NCBI GenBank assembly: GCA_903857865.1
Contig: CAIOGO010000014.1
Coordinates: forward strand, 160,814-224,813
Length of the DNA: 64,000 nucleotides
Origin: an uncultured bacterium
Lineage (GTDB): Bacteria; Bipolaricaulota; Bipolaricaulia; UBA7950; UBA9294
Direction: 5' to 3'
Each line of letters begins with the position of its first letter. Position 1 is the first letter of the stretch. This document shows, one piece after another, positions 52,040 to 60,488 of the stretch. Made by a program: the position numbers and the translations under genes. Under the pieces are notes generated by a model, which did not search any database, was not told the DNA's origin, and saw only the letters and a program-made list of their open reading frames with translations.

Positions 52040-53163
52040 GCCTCAAGAACCGCGTAAGGGTCAACCTGAGCCAGAACGAACTCGTAGAACCGCAGCATCG
52101 TGCTGAGGCCGGTCCGCTCGCCTGGGAGTAGCCGGATATGATCCTCATTCGCCCATATCCGGAACCTAGACACCCGCTGAACATCAAAGAGCTCGGCGTG
52201 GAGGAAGAGACTGCCCTCTTCCTCCATGTGCTCTAGGACCTGGAAGTCGTCGGCCTCGAGTGTCTGCACTAACCCGCGACTGACCTCATAGTAGCGGAGC
52301 GGGGAGTTCAGACGGATCGTCAGCGGAAACGCAACCGGGACAGAGCGAGGACTGCGTGAGGCGCCGACCGGCACTTGCCCCCGCTTCGTCCTGTACACGA
52401 TGCTCCGCTGACGTCTGGCCTCGGGGATCATGTGCTGCTCAAGGAGATCGAAGAATACGCGCGGCTCGCCGCTGCACAGCGCCAAGGTTCCCGCGTGGCT
52501 CATGCGGATCCGCGTGGCCGGCCGCGAGAGCTCCACGACTGCGCTTGAGATCGCCGTACCGTAGAAGTCACGGAACTCGGGATACGTCGCGCGCCCGTCG
52601 ACACCCCAGTAGTGGATTGCGCGAGCACAGGGCTCGCGCCCTGTCCCGTCCACGGCACTTCCGGGCGACGTTCTTGCGGTGAACTGCACAAGCCGCCCTT
52701 CTGGGTGCTGCGCGAACAATGCCTCAAGGACGCGCTGCATGAGACTGGGATAGATGACGAATAGGTCCATCTGAGAGGAGCCCCTAAGGAGGGTTGGCAT
52801 CAGGAACTTGTCTATCTCCATCGTCTTCCTGCAGTCTGTGTAGAAGACCGCCAGGCCATTATCCCAGTCCAGGCAAAGCGATGCCGAGAATTCCTCGCAC
52901 CCTTCGCCATGGGACGACGCTGCGGGTCTCGAGATCCTCCATACAGCACCCAGATCATCTGTGACCTCAAGGCCACCGCGCCTGAGGATCGACAGAAGCC
53001 TCTCAGGCGAAGAGAAGCCGAGCAGCGCAATCACGACATACAGGTCGTTGTGCTCAAGCAGACCGGGTATGTCTGTCTCGTGGATGAGGTAGTTCCTGTA
53101 CTCAAGCTCAGATGCAAACCTGCGCGACGGCGAGTCGAACAGGCGGGGCACCTCACGAGGCAT
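52036..53163 (-). CDS. Unknown protein, partner of the PD-(D/E)XK nuclease-like gene
   Basis: I do not recognise this 375-residue protein. It has no signal peptide or membrane helix and is a mix of strands and helices, with conserved-looking aromatic and acidic clusters (for example CLDWDNGLAVFYTDCRKT near residue 95 and IHYWGVDGRATYPEFRDFYG near 186). It is co-transcribed with, and probably acts with, the nuclease-like protein downstream. A target-recognition or sensor subunit is one possibility. Confidence 0.6.
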   Translation of the reverse strand: MPREVPRLFDSPSRRFASELEYRNYLIHETDIPGLLEHNDLYVVIALLGFSSPERLLSILRRGGLEVTDDLGAVWRISRPAASSHGEGCEEFSASLCLDWDNGLAVFYTDCRKTMEIDKFLMPTLLRGSSQMDLFVIYPSLMQRVLEALFAQHPEGRLVQFTARTSPGSAVDGTGREPCARAIHYWGVDGRATYPEFRDFYGTAISSAVVELSRPATRIRMSHAGTLALCSGEPRVFFDLLEQHMIPEARRQRSIVYRTKRGQVPVGASRSPRSVPVAFPLTIRLNSPLRYYEVSRGLVQTLEADDFQVLEHMEEEGSLFLHAELFDVQRVSRFRIWANEDHIRLLPGERTGLSTMLRFYEFVLAQVDPYAVLEA

Positions 53164-53401
53164 TCCAGCTCCTTTACTGACTCAGATCCTAGGATGTCCG
53201 CCCGCTGCCGTCAATCGGGTCGAGCAGATCGAGCCAGCCCCTCGGGGCATATCGGCACATGCGCAGCGAGGCCTGCACGGCACCGCTGCCCCCCGGGCAC
53301 ACAGACCCGGCCACGTGCACAGCGGCGTAGGGGCCTGATCTTCAGTATTGCTGTTCGCCAGCATCTCACATCGGTATGAGTTCACCCAACGCCGCCCTGC
53401 T

Positions 53402-53480
53402 CTACGGCCTCTTGATCAGGTAGCCCTGCGTATGGCCGTCGAGGAAGACGTCGGCGGTGCCGAAGGTCTCGTAGCCGGGG
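53402..53480 (-). pseudogene. Acetyltransferase (GNAT) C-terminal remnant
   Basis: The minus strand reads GYETFGTADVFLDGHTQGYL followed by IKRP and a stop, which is the last ~25 residues of a GNAT acetyltransferase. The same sequence recurs with 80% or so identity by eye at 62926-63010, part of a longer remnant. Upstream residues are missing, so it is a fragment. Confidence 0.75.
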
Positions 53481-53521
53481 TCATGGGGTCAGGGCGGCGG
53501 GGTCAGATGCTGTATCGGATG

Positions 53522-53788
53522 TCAAGTCACCTCCTCGGCGGGAGCGCGGAACGATTCACCGCTCTCGTAGATGGCATGCGCAAGGAGTAGGAGCTTCCGT
53601 GCTGCGGCGGTGCGCGCGACCTTGTCCGGTTTGCCCTGATCCTTCAGCCGACGGTAGATGGCTTGGATGTTTGGGTTGTAGCGGGCGGCAGACAGAGTCG
53701 CTTCGTACAGACGCTTCCGCACTTCGCGGTTCCCGCGCTTGCTGATCCGCGACTTGCTCGACGACATGGGACTTGGCGCTCGTGGCAT
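53522..53788 (-). pseudogene. IS110-family transposase, C-terminal remnant
   Basis: This 88-residue frame matches the end of IS110/IS902-type DEDD transposases (SKRGNREVRKRLYEATLSAA, then YNPNIQAIYRRLKDQGKP and KLLLLAHAIYESG). The N-terminal DEDD domain is missing; the start after residue ~8 is arbitrary. A separate N-terminal remnant is at 57309. Confidence 0.85.
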
Positions 53789-54000
53789 TGCGAGGGGCTG
53801 TCTGCTCTCGGCAACGCTCTGATCCGCCTCGGCGGCGACAGCGCAGCCGCCGGCGCCGTCAAGGTGACAGGTCGAATCTACAACCTAGACCGCTGCTGCC
53901 GCCAGAGTGGCTACGTCACGGCGGTGCCGCACTCCGCCTTTCGAGAGTGGAGCATCGGTAGCCGGGAGATGCACGGCGAGCATCGCTGGACGCGCTACCC

Positions 54001-54279
54001 TCACGGCCCTCTCTTGCCGTCGTCCTTGATGCACGTGTCTTTGAGCTTGTAGTTCCCATCGGCACGCACGTGACTCCCGACCGTCGTGGAAGCAGAACCA
54101 CTCTCGATATCGGTTCCCTCAGCTTCGTACCCACCCTTGACTCGAACGTGGCTCCCAACCTCAACGTCCCTAGCGTCCTTCAGCGACTGCCTGCATCTCT
54201 TCCGGGCTTGTGTCGCGATAACGGCCCCTACAATGGCGGCAGACCCTGTGATGATCGCCGCCCAGATCTCTGGCGCCAT
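54001..54279 (-). CDS. Small membrane-anchored protein with two GSHVR repeats
   Basis: ATG at 54279, after GGGGTGAG, yields 92 residues: a hydrophobic N-terminal helix (about residues 5-23), a basic stop-transfer, and two similar repeats (VGSHVRVKGGYEAEGT and VGSHVRADGNYKLKDT). The repeats suggest a short beta structure. No family recognised; confidence rests on the start site and repeat structure only. It lies divergent to the ATPase pair. Confidence 0.5.
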   Translation of the reverse strand: MAPEIWAAIITGSAAIVGAVIATQARKRCRQSLKDARDVEVGSHVRVKGGYEAEGTDIESGSASTTVGSHVRADGNYKLKDTCIKDDGKRGP

Positions 54280-54534
54280 CTCACCCCGTCCTCGTGGTCC
54301 TACCCTGTGACAAGACAGACTCCGCATGTATACTGCGGCACGTTACGTGATTGCAAGAGCTTCGATCCGAGAGAGCGATGGGGCACGGAGCATGCGTGTG
54401 ATAGGAACCGAGAGCACATCGACTAACCCGTGGACAGCCGTAGGGGGCGCGTCAGGGATCATCAGCACGCATCAGCCGGCGTGCACTGACCGGTACCGAA
54501 CCGGCTCGCAGCAGAGCACAGACCCCCGCACGCC

Positions 54535-55371
54535 ATGACAGAGCCTTTCAGGATCAACTGGAGACGAGAGTTGGCGCAGGCGGTCGCTTTCTGCGCTGCC
54601 GACGGGGCTGCTCTGATGCTGGTCTCTGGTCCGAACGATTCAGGCGTACGCAGCTTCATGAAGGTACTCGACTCGGAGATACAGGCAGCGGTGGGCGACA
54701 GCCTGTTGCTCTCCCTGCACTCGTCGATGCTTGAGTGTCAGTATCCAGAGGGGATTGCGGACGCGATCATTCAGGCATGCGGTGGGGCCAGTCCGTCGGA
54801 GTATGCATCCCCGCTGGTATCCATCGCAGCCGACAACAAAGTCGGGGGAGACTTCACGGTCGAAAACATTAGTGTCGAGCTCGGCGAGAGTCAAGCAGAT
54901 CGAGCTCGGCGTCAACGCGAGCAGATCGCCGCAATGCGCGCCGCGGTCGAGCGAGTGGCCTCGAGTCGCCACATAATCCTGACTCTCTCCGATTGGGATA
55001 AGGCAGACAGGATGTTGGCAAGGTGGGTAATGGATGTCCTCTGGGAGCGACAGCTGTCTTCTGTAGCGGGAAGTGTCAAGTGCATTGTCGCGTGGGACTC
55101 GATCGGCAGCGATGCTTTCCTGGAGCAACGCCGGGCCATGTTCTCTGCTGAGATAGCGCTGCCTGAGCGGTATGCCGGAGATTCCGTTTCTCACGCTATC
55201 GACGACATCGTATCAGTGCTGCGGCAGACCGAGGGTCTCGAGGATGAACGAACTGCTGCCGCAGCCGCACGGGTCCTTGTGACCGCATCCGAGATGCGCC
55301 CGATTCGGGTCATCAATGGCCTGGCCGCGGTTCTGACAACGTCAGCGCAATACTCGAAGGGCCCTGCATGA
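54535..55371 (+). CDS. Degenerate P-loop ATPase-like protein
   Basis: The 278-residue protein looks like an AAA/STAND-type ATPase domain: a strand then SGPNDSGVRSF at residues 31-41 in the Walker A position, but lacking the lysine of GxxxxGK(S/T), and a Walker B-like segment HIILTLSDWDKAD near residue 146. It may bind but not hydrolyse nucleotide. The stop overlaps the next start by 4 bases, so the two are coupled. I do not recognise the family; ATPase plus large partner pairs are common in defence islands (inference). Confidence 0.55.
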   Translation: MTEPFRINWRRELAQAVAFCAADGAALMLVSGPNDSGVRSFMKVLDSEIQAAVGDSLLLSLHSSMLECQYPEGIADAIIQACGGASPSEYASPLVSIAADNKVGGDFTVENISVELGESQADRARRQREQIAAMRAAVERVASSRHIILTLSDWDKADRMLARWVMDVLWERQLSSVAGSVKCIVAWDSIGSDAFLEQRRAMFSAEIALPERYAGDSVSHAIDDIVSVLRQTEGLEDERTAAAAARVLVTASEMRPIRVINGLAAVLTTSAQYSKGPA

Positions 55372-56843
55372 GCTTCCGGCTGAGCGACTCGCTTGCGTCG
55401 TATGTCGGCAAGCTCTCCGCAAGCCATTGGCGCGCGTTGCTGTGCCTAGCTCCCGCTATCTCGGTGACGCCGTGTCTGGCCCGAGACGCCATTGGAGCCC
55501 TGGCTCCGGAAGCAGATGTTGGGATGCTTCGCGGGCTACGTCTTGCGGACTTCGCTGCCCAGTCAGGCGGTGAGACTGCCCTCCTCGAGCCCGAGCGTGC
55601 AAGCTTGGTTTACGCTCTTCTTGATGATGAAGCACTCTCCAGCACTGTACTTCGCTGGTACTTGGACAGACTAGCGCGCGACGCCAGCCCCGACGCGGAA
55701 CTCGGGGATCCTCGCTGGTGCAGACTCAGGGCGTCGAGTGCCTACTTCACTTCCCTTCTCCACGGAGCTCAGACTGGAATGCCGGTCTTCTGGGAGGCAT
55801 TCATCAGTGGCGGTATGGAAGAGCGGTACCTCGTGTCGCGCCTGGTGGGGGAACTCGCAAGCCTCGGCATTGAGGGTTGCGCAGTGAATCAGCTGTATTT
55901 CACCGCGCTTCTGCGATGCCAGGAAGGCAGGCCAACGGCAGCCTGCAAGCTGCTGTCAGAGGTAATTCGTAGGGCCAGCAGTCCCGCCGAGATGGGGCCG
56001 GCCATCGCGCTGCTCGCGCAGATCGGGCAGCAGGCACTCGCGGACGGCGAAGAGGTGGAGCCGGGGCGCAAGGGGAAGCAGGCACTCAACCTTCCGGTCC
56101 CCAGCGGTGACGACCGCCCCGAGCCTACGGCCATCCTCAACCCGTCCCGGAGAGCGCCATCTTGGGGGGCTCCGGAGGCGTCTGCGGTCTGGCGCCTTAT
56201 CTTCGATGATTACCCGCATTCGCGTTTCATCAGCCAGTTCTGGGCCGCGTACTTCGACTCCCAGCTCAATCTCGACAGGGTCTTGTGCAACCTTGAGCGT
56301 TGTGAATTGCCGCGCCAGGGCGTTCCGAGCAGGATCGAATACATGCGTAATGACGTCGCTCGGTCTATCATATATGTTCCCATGTTGCCTCTTGCTGACA
56401 CTGACATCTTCAACCTAGCACCTCTTTCACACTTCCGGCCTGAGACACACTCCTGGGGCAGAGCCCAGCCCTTCACGCAGCACTACCATTCCCGTTCCGC
56501 CGCGTGGCGCACTTCCGAATGGCCCAGGGGTGAACGCTACCGCTGGGAGCGTGCGCTGTCGGAACTCCTCCGGTTCTGGGCAGGTTTCTGGCTTGAGCAG
56601 GCCAGGAACGAGGATGCGGCACTGGCCGACGGCACCATCATTCTGAAGAGCAGACATGCAGATCACGTAGCGCCCTACTACAAGGAAGTCTGGATGAAGT
56701 ATTCTGCCGACGAGCGCCCGTGGAAGCCCGGACACTGTTCTGGAACAGAGGAGCCGGATCTACATGCAGCGAGATCCTGCATCGACCTCCTGTTCCTGCG
56801 AGAGTCATTCACGGTCAGGAGCCTGACGGACGATCTTCGCTAG
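55368..56843 (+). CDS. Unknown large protein coupled to the ATPase-like gene
   Basis: This 491-residue protein is predominantly helical and soluble. The N-terminal 90 residues resemble a winged-helix after an ATPase module (LSASHWRALLCLAPAISVTP, then DVGMLRGLRLADF), as in STAND/NACHT-type proteins where the helix-rich part senses a partner. The ~270-490 region is aromatic-rich. It overlaps the ATPase-like gene by 4 bases, so I read both as one functional unit split over two proteins; an unrecognised defence system is possible but unproven. Confidence 0.55.
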   Translation: MSFRLSDSLASYVGKLSASHWRALLCLAPAISVTPCLARDAIGALAPEADVGMLRGLRLADFAAQSGGETALLEPERASLVYALLDDEALSSTVLRWYLDRLARDASPDAELGDPRWCRLRASSAYFTSLLHGAQTGMPVFWEAFISGGMEERYLVSRLVGELASLGIEGCAVNQLYFTALLRCQEGRPTAACKLLSEVIRRASSPAEMGPAIALLAQIGQQALADGEEVEPGRKGKQALNLPVPSGDDRPEPTAILNPSRRAPSWGAPEASAVWRLIFDDYPHSRFISQFWAAYFDSQLNLDRVLCNLERCELPRQGVPSRIEYMRNDVARSIIYVPMLPLADTDIFNLAPLSHFRPETHSWGRAQPFTQHYHSRSAAWRTSEWPRGERYRWERALSELLRFWAGFWLEQARNEDAALADGTIILKSRHADHVAPYYKEVWMKYSADERPWKPGHCSGTEEPDLHAARSCIDLLFLRESFTVRSLTDDLR

Positions 56844-56950
56844 GGCGTTGGGGTCACTCCACGTCCTACAGACTGCCGCGGACTGACCTCGCGACCTTGA
56901 CTGAACCCTCGCGGCGATGGGGTCTACCATCGAATTCTGTTGCAGGTGGC

Positions 56951-57144
56951 TGTCCAGCAGCGCTGGACAGCTAGGGAGTTGCTGACGCAACTCCGGGCTT
57001 GTACAGACGCGCGGGTGGCGGCTCGGCGAACCGAGCCGCTAGGGGAGTTGCTGCGCAACTCCTTCAATGCTGACGAGATTCTTGCTCCTGGGATGTCCAT
57101 GGCTGCTCAGACACTGAGCAGCTAGGCAGTTGCCACGCAACTGC
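56951..57144. repeat. Cluster of three CTAG twin-hairpin elements
   Basis: Three units, each hairpin-ctagg-hairpin: 56951-56971/56976-56995 (ctgtccagc; ggagttgc), 57019-57040/57045-57063 (gcggctcgg; ggagttgc) and 57103-57123/57128-57144 (gctgctca; cagttgc). Gaps between units are 23 and 39 bases. The second hairpin is similar in all three, the first is different each time. This is the rest of the interval 56844-57308, which holds no gene. The orientation is opposite to the copies at 43-44 kb. Confidence 0.9.
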
Positions 57145-57308
57145 TGATCGTTGCTCGACTCCGAAATGCCGCCCCCGTCATCTGTGCCATCCAGGGAATG
57201 TCCGAAGGGATGGTGCTAAGGCACTCACGCTACGCTTGAGTGACCTGTGGCTCTGAGCAGTAGACGAGACCGCCTGGATGAGCGAACTCGCGCTGCAAGG
57301 AGGCACGC

Positions 57309-57548
57309 ATGGAGTCTCAGCTTCGCGTCGGCATCGATGTCGGTTGCCACGCACACCGGGTTGGCATCGCCGACCCCGCCGGCTCAATCCTGGAAGAGTT
57401 CGACATCTCGCACAGCGAGGCCGGCTTCCGGGAGTTCTTTCGCCGGGTCGAGGAGCGAAGAGCAGAGAGAGTTCCGGGGACACAATACCGAACGTCGCGT
57501 CGATCGTACTTCGACCAAGTACTGTGTCCCCAGAATCCGCGAAGTTGA
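57309..57548 (+). pseudogene. IS110-family transposase N-terminus interrupted by a REP-like element
   Basis: After AAGGAGG and an ATG, the frame encodes GIDVGCHAHRVGIADPAGSI and ISHSEAGFREFFRRVEE, the first part of a DEDD-type IS110 transposase with its first catalytic aspartate. From about 57471 the frame runs into a REP-like palindrome and ends soon after. The remaining ~270 residues of the transposase are not downstream. The other end of an IS110-type transposase is 3.5 kb away on the opposite strand. Confidence 0.85.
57471..57536. repeat. REP-like palindrome within the IS110 remnant
   Basis: Arms 57471-57488 (gttccggggacacaatac) and 57519-57536 (gtactgtgtccccagaat) pair with few mismatches. 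The element is the same subfamily as 50774-50838, down to the centre (gaac, cgatcgt-cttcgac), and lies inside the transposase frame, indicating insertion after the IS110 gene was there. Confidence 0.8.
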
Positions 57549-57692
57549 CTGCGCTCTGGCTGTACGAATAGCCTGGACGCATGTGGCGCCCGGAACGACT
57601 GAACGCGTCCGGGCACCGTGTTCTGCCGAGCGGTCCCTGGAAGCCATCGGCGTGGCGCTTTGAGTTGATCACGAACCGCGTAGGGAGGGCTC

Positions 57693-58598
57693 ATGAAGGG
57701 CATGTCGCCGCGCGAGGCGAGGCATCTCATCGATCAATCGATTCGCCTCCTCTTCGAGCGCCTCTCGCCGCACATCCTTGAGGAGTCCTTCGCCCGCAGC
57801 ATGGGGCCGCCGCCCGATGTCTACAGCGAGCGAATCCTACAGGTCCAGACGATTGCTCACGCGATAGCCGTCCACCTGCACCTGAACGTGCGGACGATCA
57901 TCGTGGGGTTTCGGTCGAACCTCGGTGCGGCTGCACGCGTGGAGCTCTCCCCGGATAGTGACCTTTTTGTCGATGTGGATTCGTCGTTGAAGTACGACTA
58001 TGACCTGCTGGTCGCGATTCTCGCGCACGAGGTCACACACATCTTCCTCTACCGCGCTGGCATCTCCTATTCCGGCGAGAAGGAGAACGAGCTACTCACG
58101 GATACTGCCGCGGCCTACCTCGGCCTGGGAGCAGCGATTCTCAACGGCCACAAGACTGAGTCCTTTCGCATCGTGCGGGCCAACTACCTTTCCACAGAGG
58201 AGTTTGGGTATGTGGCCGCCGCGCGGGCCTACCGCTTCAAGGAAGACCTCGTACCGCTGTTGACAACCCAGGACGGAAAGGCTGCACTCTCGCAAGGTCT
58301 GGCAATGATCAAGGCCAGGCTGCGAAGGCCGCCCTACGTGACGGCCTCGTCTCTGCGAAGGGGCCTCTACGAGCTGAGGACGAGGCGAGCCTTGAAGTGG
58401 GCGTCCACCGCTGCGCAGTCCCCGCCGCCCCCGAGCCCGCAGGTACCGACGCCTGGCTACAGCTTCGCCCTCGACCAGGGCGTAAAGGTGCGCTTCCACT
58501 GCGCAGCCTGCAACCGCGGCTTGCAGGTCCCCGTCTCTGCTGGGGAGCTCGAGGTCCGCTGCCCGACCTGCGGTGCCACTTATAGGTGCGCGACCTAG
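57693..58598 (+). CDS. HEXXH zinc metallopeptidase-like protein with C-terminal zinc ribbon
   Basis: This 301-residue protein has LAHEVTHIFL with H112-E113-x-x-H116, the zinc-peptidase motif, and a downstream ELLTDTAAAYLGLG segment with acidic residues which could provide the third ligand (as in related HEXXH families). The last 45 residues form a zinc ribbon (CAACNRGL and CPTCGATYRC) that probably binds a ligand. A proline-rich linker (residues 246-257) separates the two. Function unknown; no inhibitor or toxin partner is adjacent. Confidence 0.75.
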   Translation: MKGMSPREARHLIDQSIRLLFERLSPHILEESFARSMGPPPDVYSERILQVQTIAHAIAVHLHLNVRTIIVGFRSNLGAAARVELSPDSDLFVDVDSSLKYDYDLLVAILAHEVTHIFLYRAGISYSGEKENELLTDTAAAYLGLGAAILNGHKTESFRIVRANYLSTEEFGYVAAARAYRFKEDLVPLLTTQDGKAALSQGLAMIKARLRRPPYVTASSLRRGLYELRTRRALKWASTAAQSPPPPSPQVPTPGYSFALDQGVKVRFHCAACNRGLQVPVSAGELEVRCPTCGATYRCAT

Positions 58599-58806
58599 CC
58601 AGCGAGCCGGTGCGCTCGAGTCCGAACTTGTCTGGGACGGGGGATCACGCGCTTGCTACGTGCCGTGCAGCTTGCGGACCGGCTTGCAGGAGCCGGCTCC
58701 GCTCGATGCGCTACAGCGGCCTCGGCGCCGGGGGTCAGCACTTGTTTCTTGACATCTGATGTGCTTCCTCATCCTCTACGACACTGCTTGCACTTCAGAC
58801 GAGCCG

Positions 58807-60057
58807 CTACCGTGCGATCGCCGTCCAGGGCACAGCAACGATCTTCTCGCCAAGTCGAACGATCTCACTACCCGCGTAGACGAGCACGCCGGCGCGGCAG
58901 GCCGGGTGGCTCACAAGGAACCGTCCGAGGCCGCGGACGTCGTCGTAGCGCGCTGTCTGTGAGAGCTTGACCTCGATCGCGAGCAGGCTCCGTCCCCACT
59001 CCAGCACGAAGTCGACGGATGCACCCGCCTGCGAACCCCAGTGATACAGCCGCCCCGGCGGCAGCAGCAGATCGTTCGCAACCTGCAGATGGTGGTACAC
59101 AAGGCACTCGAACAGGGCGCCAACCTCACGCGCGTCACGGAGTCCATCGAGGCTGTAGTGGCCCATGAGGTACGCCGCGAGCGCCGGGTCCGCCCAGAAG
59201 AGCTTGGGTGACTTCACGAGGCGAGCCGTCTTGCCCGCGGCGAACGCAGGGAGGCGAGCGAGGAGGTACGAGGTCTCGAGGAGGTTCAGATACCTGTGCA
59301 CGGTCGGCTGCGACACCGCGGCGTCTCGGGCAATCTCCGTCTGATTCGCCAGCTGCCCGGTCCGAAGCGCGGCGAGCTCCATGACGCGCCGGTAGTCGGT
59401 GAGAGCCGAAACCTGGGAGAGGTTCCTCAGGTCGCGCTCCATGTACGTTCCAACGTAGCCCCTCCACCACGAGAGCACAGCCTCGGGCGAAGACAGGCTC
59501 GGAAGCTCGGGCATGAAGCCGCGCAGGATGAGAGGCAATGGGTCTAGCGCACCCTGGGCTCCGCCCTCGGCGGGGAATCGGCCGCTGAGGAAATCGCGCA
59601 TGAGCTCCGGTGCGCCGCGGCTCTGTATCTCACCAAGCGCCATGGGGCGCAAGACGAGGTATACGGCCCGACCGGCAAGTGACTCGCCAACCGAGCGGAG
59701 GAGCTCGAAGTTGGCCGACCCGGAGAGGACGAACCGCCTCTTCCGGTCGCGGTCGACAGCGCGTTTCACTGCGAGGAGCAGGGCCGGCGCCCGCTGCGCC
59801 TCGTCGATCACGACGCGCGTCGTCCCCGCCCATAGTTCTTCGGGCTCGCGCTCCGCTTGGCGGAGCACATCCGCATCGTCGAGAGAGTGCGTGCGCCAGT
59901 CTGCGGTCGCCGTCGCGTGCTGGAGGAGCGTCGACTTCCCGACCTGCCGCGCCCCGGTCAAGACAACGACGCGGTGATCCGCAATGGAGCGCGCGAGCTC
60001 CTGCTCGATCCACCTGGAGCGGTACTTCCATTCTGCGCCTGAATGCTTTCCATTCAC
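58807..60057 (-). CDS. DUF4143-type ATP-binding protein
   Basis: The 416-residue protein starts with an AAA domain (VVVLTGARQVGKSTLLQ, Walker A at residues 35-42; RVVIDEAQRAP as Walker B; FVLSGSANFELL sensor) and a middle winged-helix region (YRRVMELAALRTGQLANQTEIA, VSQPTVHRYLNLLETSYLL). The C-terminal third has an IKLSQ-type PD-(D/E)XK-like core (LLAIEVKLSQTARY), the usual architecture of the AAA/DUF4143 family. These proteins are abundant in accessory regions and their targets are mostly unknown. GTG at 60057 is my preferred start; the ribosome site is weak. Confidence 0.88.
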   Translation of the reverse strand: MNGKHSGAEWKYRSRWIEQELARSIADHRVVVLTGARQVGKSTLLQHATATADWRTHSLDDADVLRQAEREPEELWAGTTRVVIDEAQRAPALLLAVKRAVDRDRKRRFVLSGSANFELLRSVGESLAGRAVYLVLRPMALGEIQSRGAPELMRDFLSGRFPAEGGAQGALDPLPLILRGFMPELPSLSSPEAVLSWWRGYVGTYMERDLRNLSQVSALTDYRRVMELAALRTGQLANQTEIARDAAVSQPTVHRYLNLLETSYLLARLPAFAAGKTARLVKSPKLFWADPALAAYLMGHYSLDGLRDAREVGALFECLVYHHLQVANDLLLPPGRLYHWGSQAGASVDFVLEWGRSLLAIEVKLSQTARYDDVRGLGRFLVSHPACRAGVLVYAGSEIVRLGEKIVAVPWTAIAR

Positions 60058-60067
60058 GCCGTGAATG
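60051..60067. promoter_or_regulatory. Dyad over the DUF4143 gene start
   Basis: A perfect 7-base dyad (cattcac-gcc-gtgaatg) covers the likely GTG start codon. Such a site could be an operator through which the protein or another regulator limits expression, or simply a translation-blocking hairpin. No other copy was seen. Confidence 0.35.
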
Positions 60068-60139
60068 ATATGCACGCACGGACGGCAAGTCAAGTGCCCA
60101 CGGTGACTTCCCACAGTCGGAGACTGCGGACCTCAGGAG

Positions 60140-60411
60140 CCAGCACAGCGTTTGCATCATGCCGACTCCTGCTTCGATGCAGTCCACGTCGAAGACGTCA
60201 CGGAACACAGCGCGCGAGATCGCCGGAGCAATGCGTCGGCGCGAGTCTCACCACGCCCAGCTCGAGTAGGCATTGGGTGCTCGCCCGGATGGCCGTTTCG
60301 TCTGCCTCGGCCAAGTGGAATTCCCCGAGCACGAGGACGATGGTCTCGCCAGGAAAGAGAGCCTGTGCAGCTTCGACCATGGACGGGAGCGGGCAGCCGT
60401 TGGCCCCGCGC
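60140..60411 (-). pseudogene. Metallo-beta-lactamase-fold protein, frameshifted C-terminal remnant
   Basis: The minus strand encodes GANGCPLPSMVEAAQALFPG and VLGEFHLAEADETAIRAS, then LELGVVRLAPTHCSGDLARC, matching the end of MBL-fold hydrolases (GCSHPG, GGFHL, PTHCTG). After a stop at 60198 the match continues in another frame (FRDVFDVDCIEAGVG). So the gene is both truncated at its N-terminus and frameshifted. It occupies part of the 60058-60488 gap; I see no other gene there. Confidence 0.75.
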
Positions 60412-60488
60412 CGGATCCTTGGTCTCTAGCGTCACGGCGCCCGCTCCCTGTACATTGGAGGATCGCAAGGGGCTGGAGGAGGGTGCTG

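Noticed and set aside
53663-54052. Plus-strand frame after the IS110 remnant
   Set aside because: It begins opposite the transposase remnant and shows no family features; no ribosome site.
56951-57144. Possible small CRISPR array in a cluster of palindromic repeats
   Set aside because: The repeated parts are hairpin pairs with variable stems, gaps are unequal (23 and 39 bases) and there are no identical repeats or cas genes.
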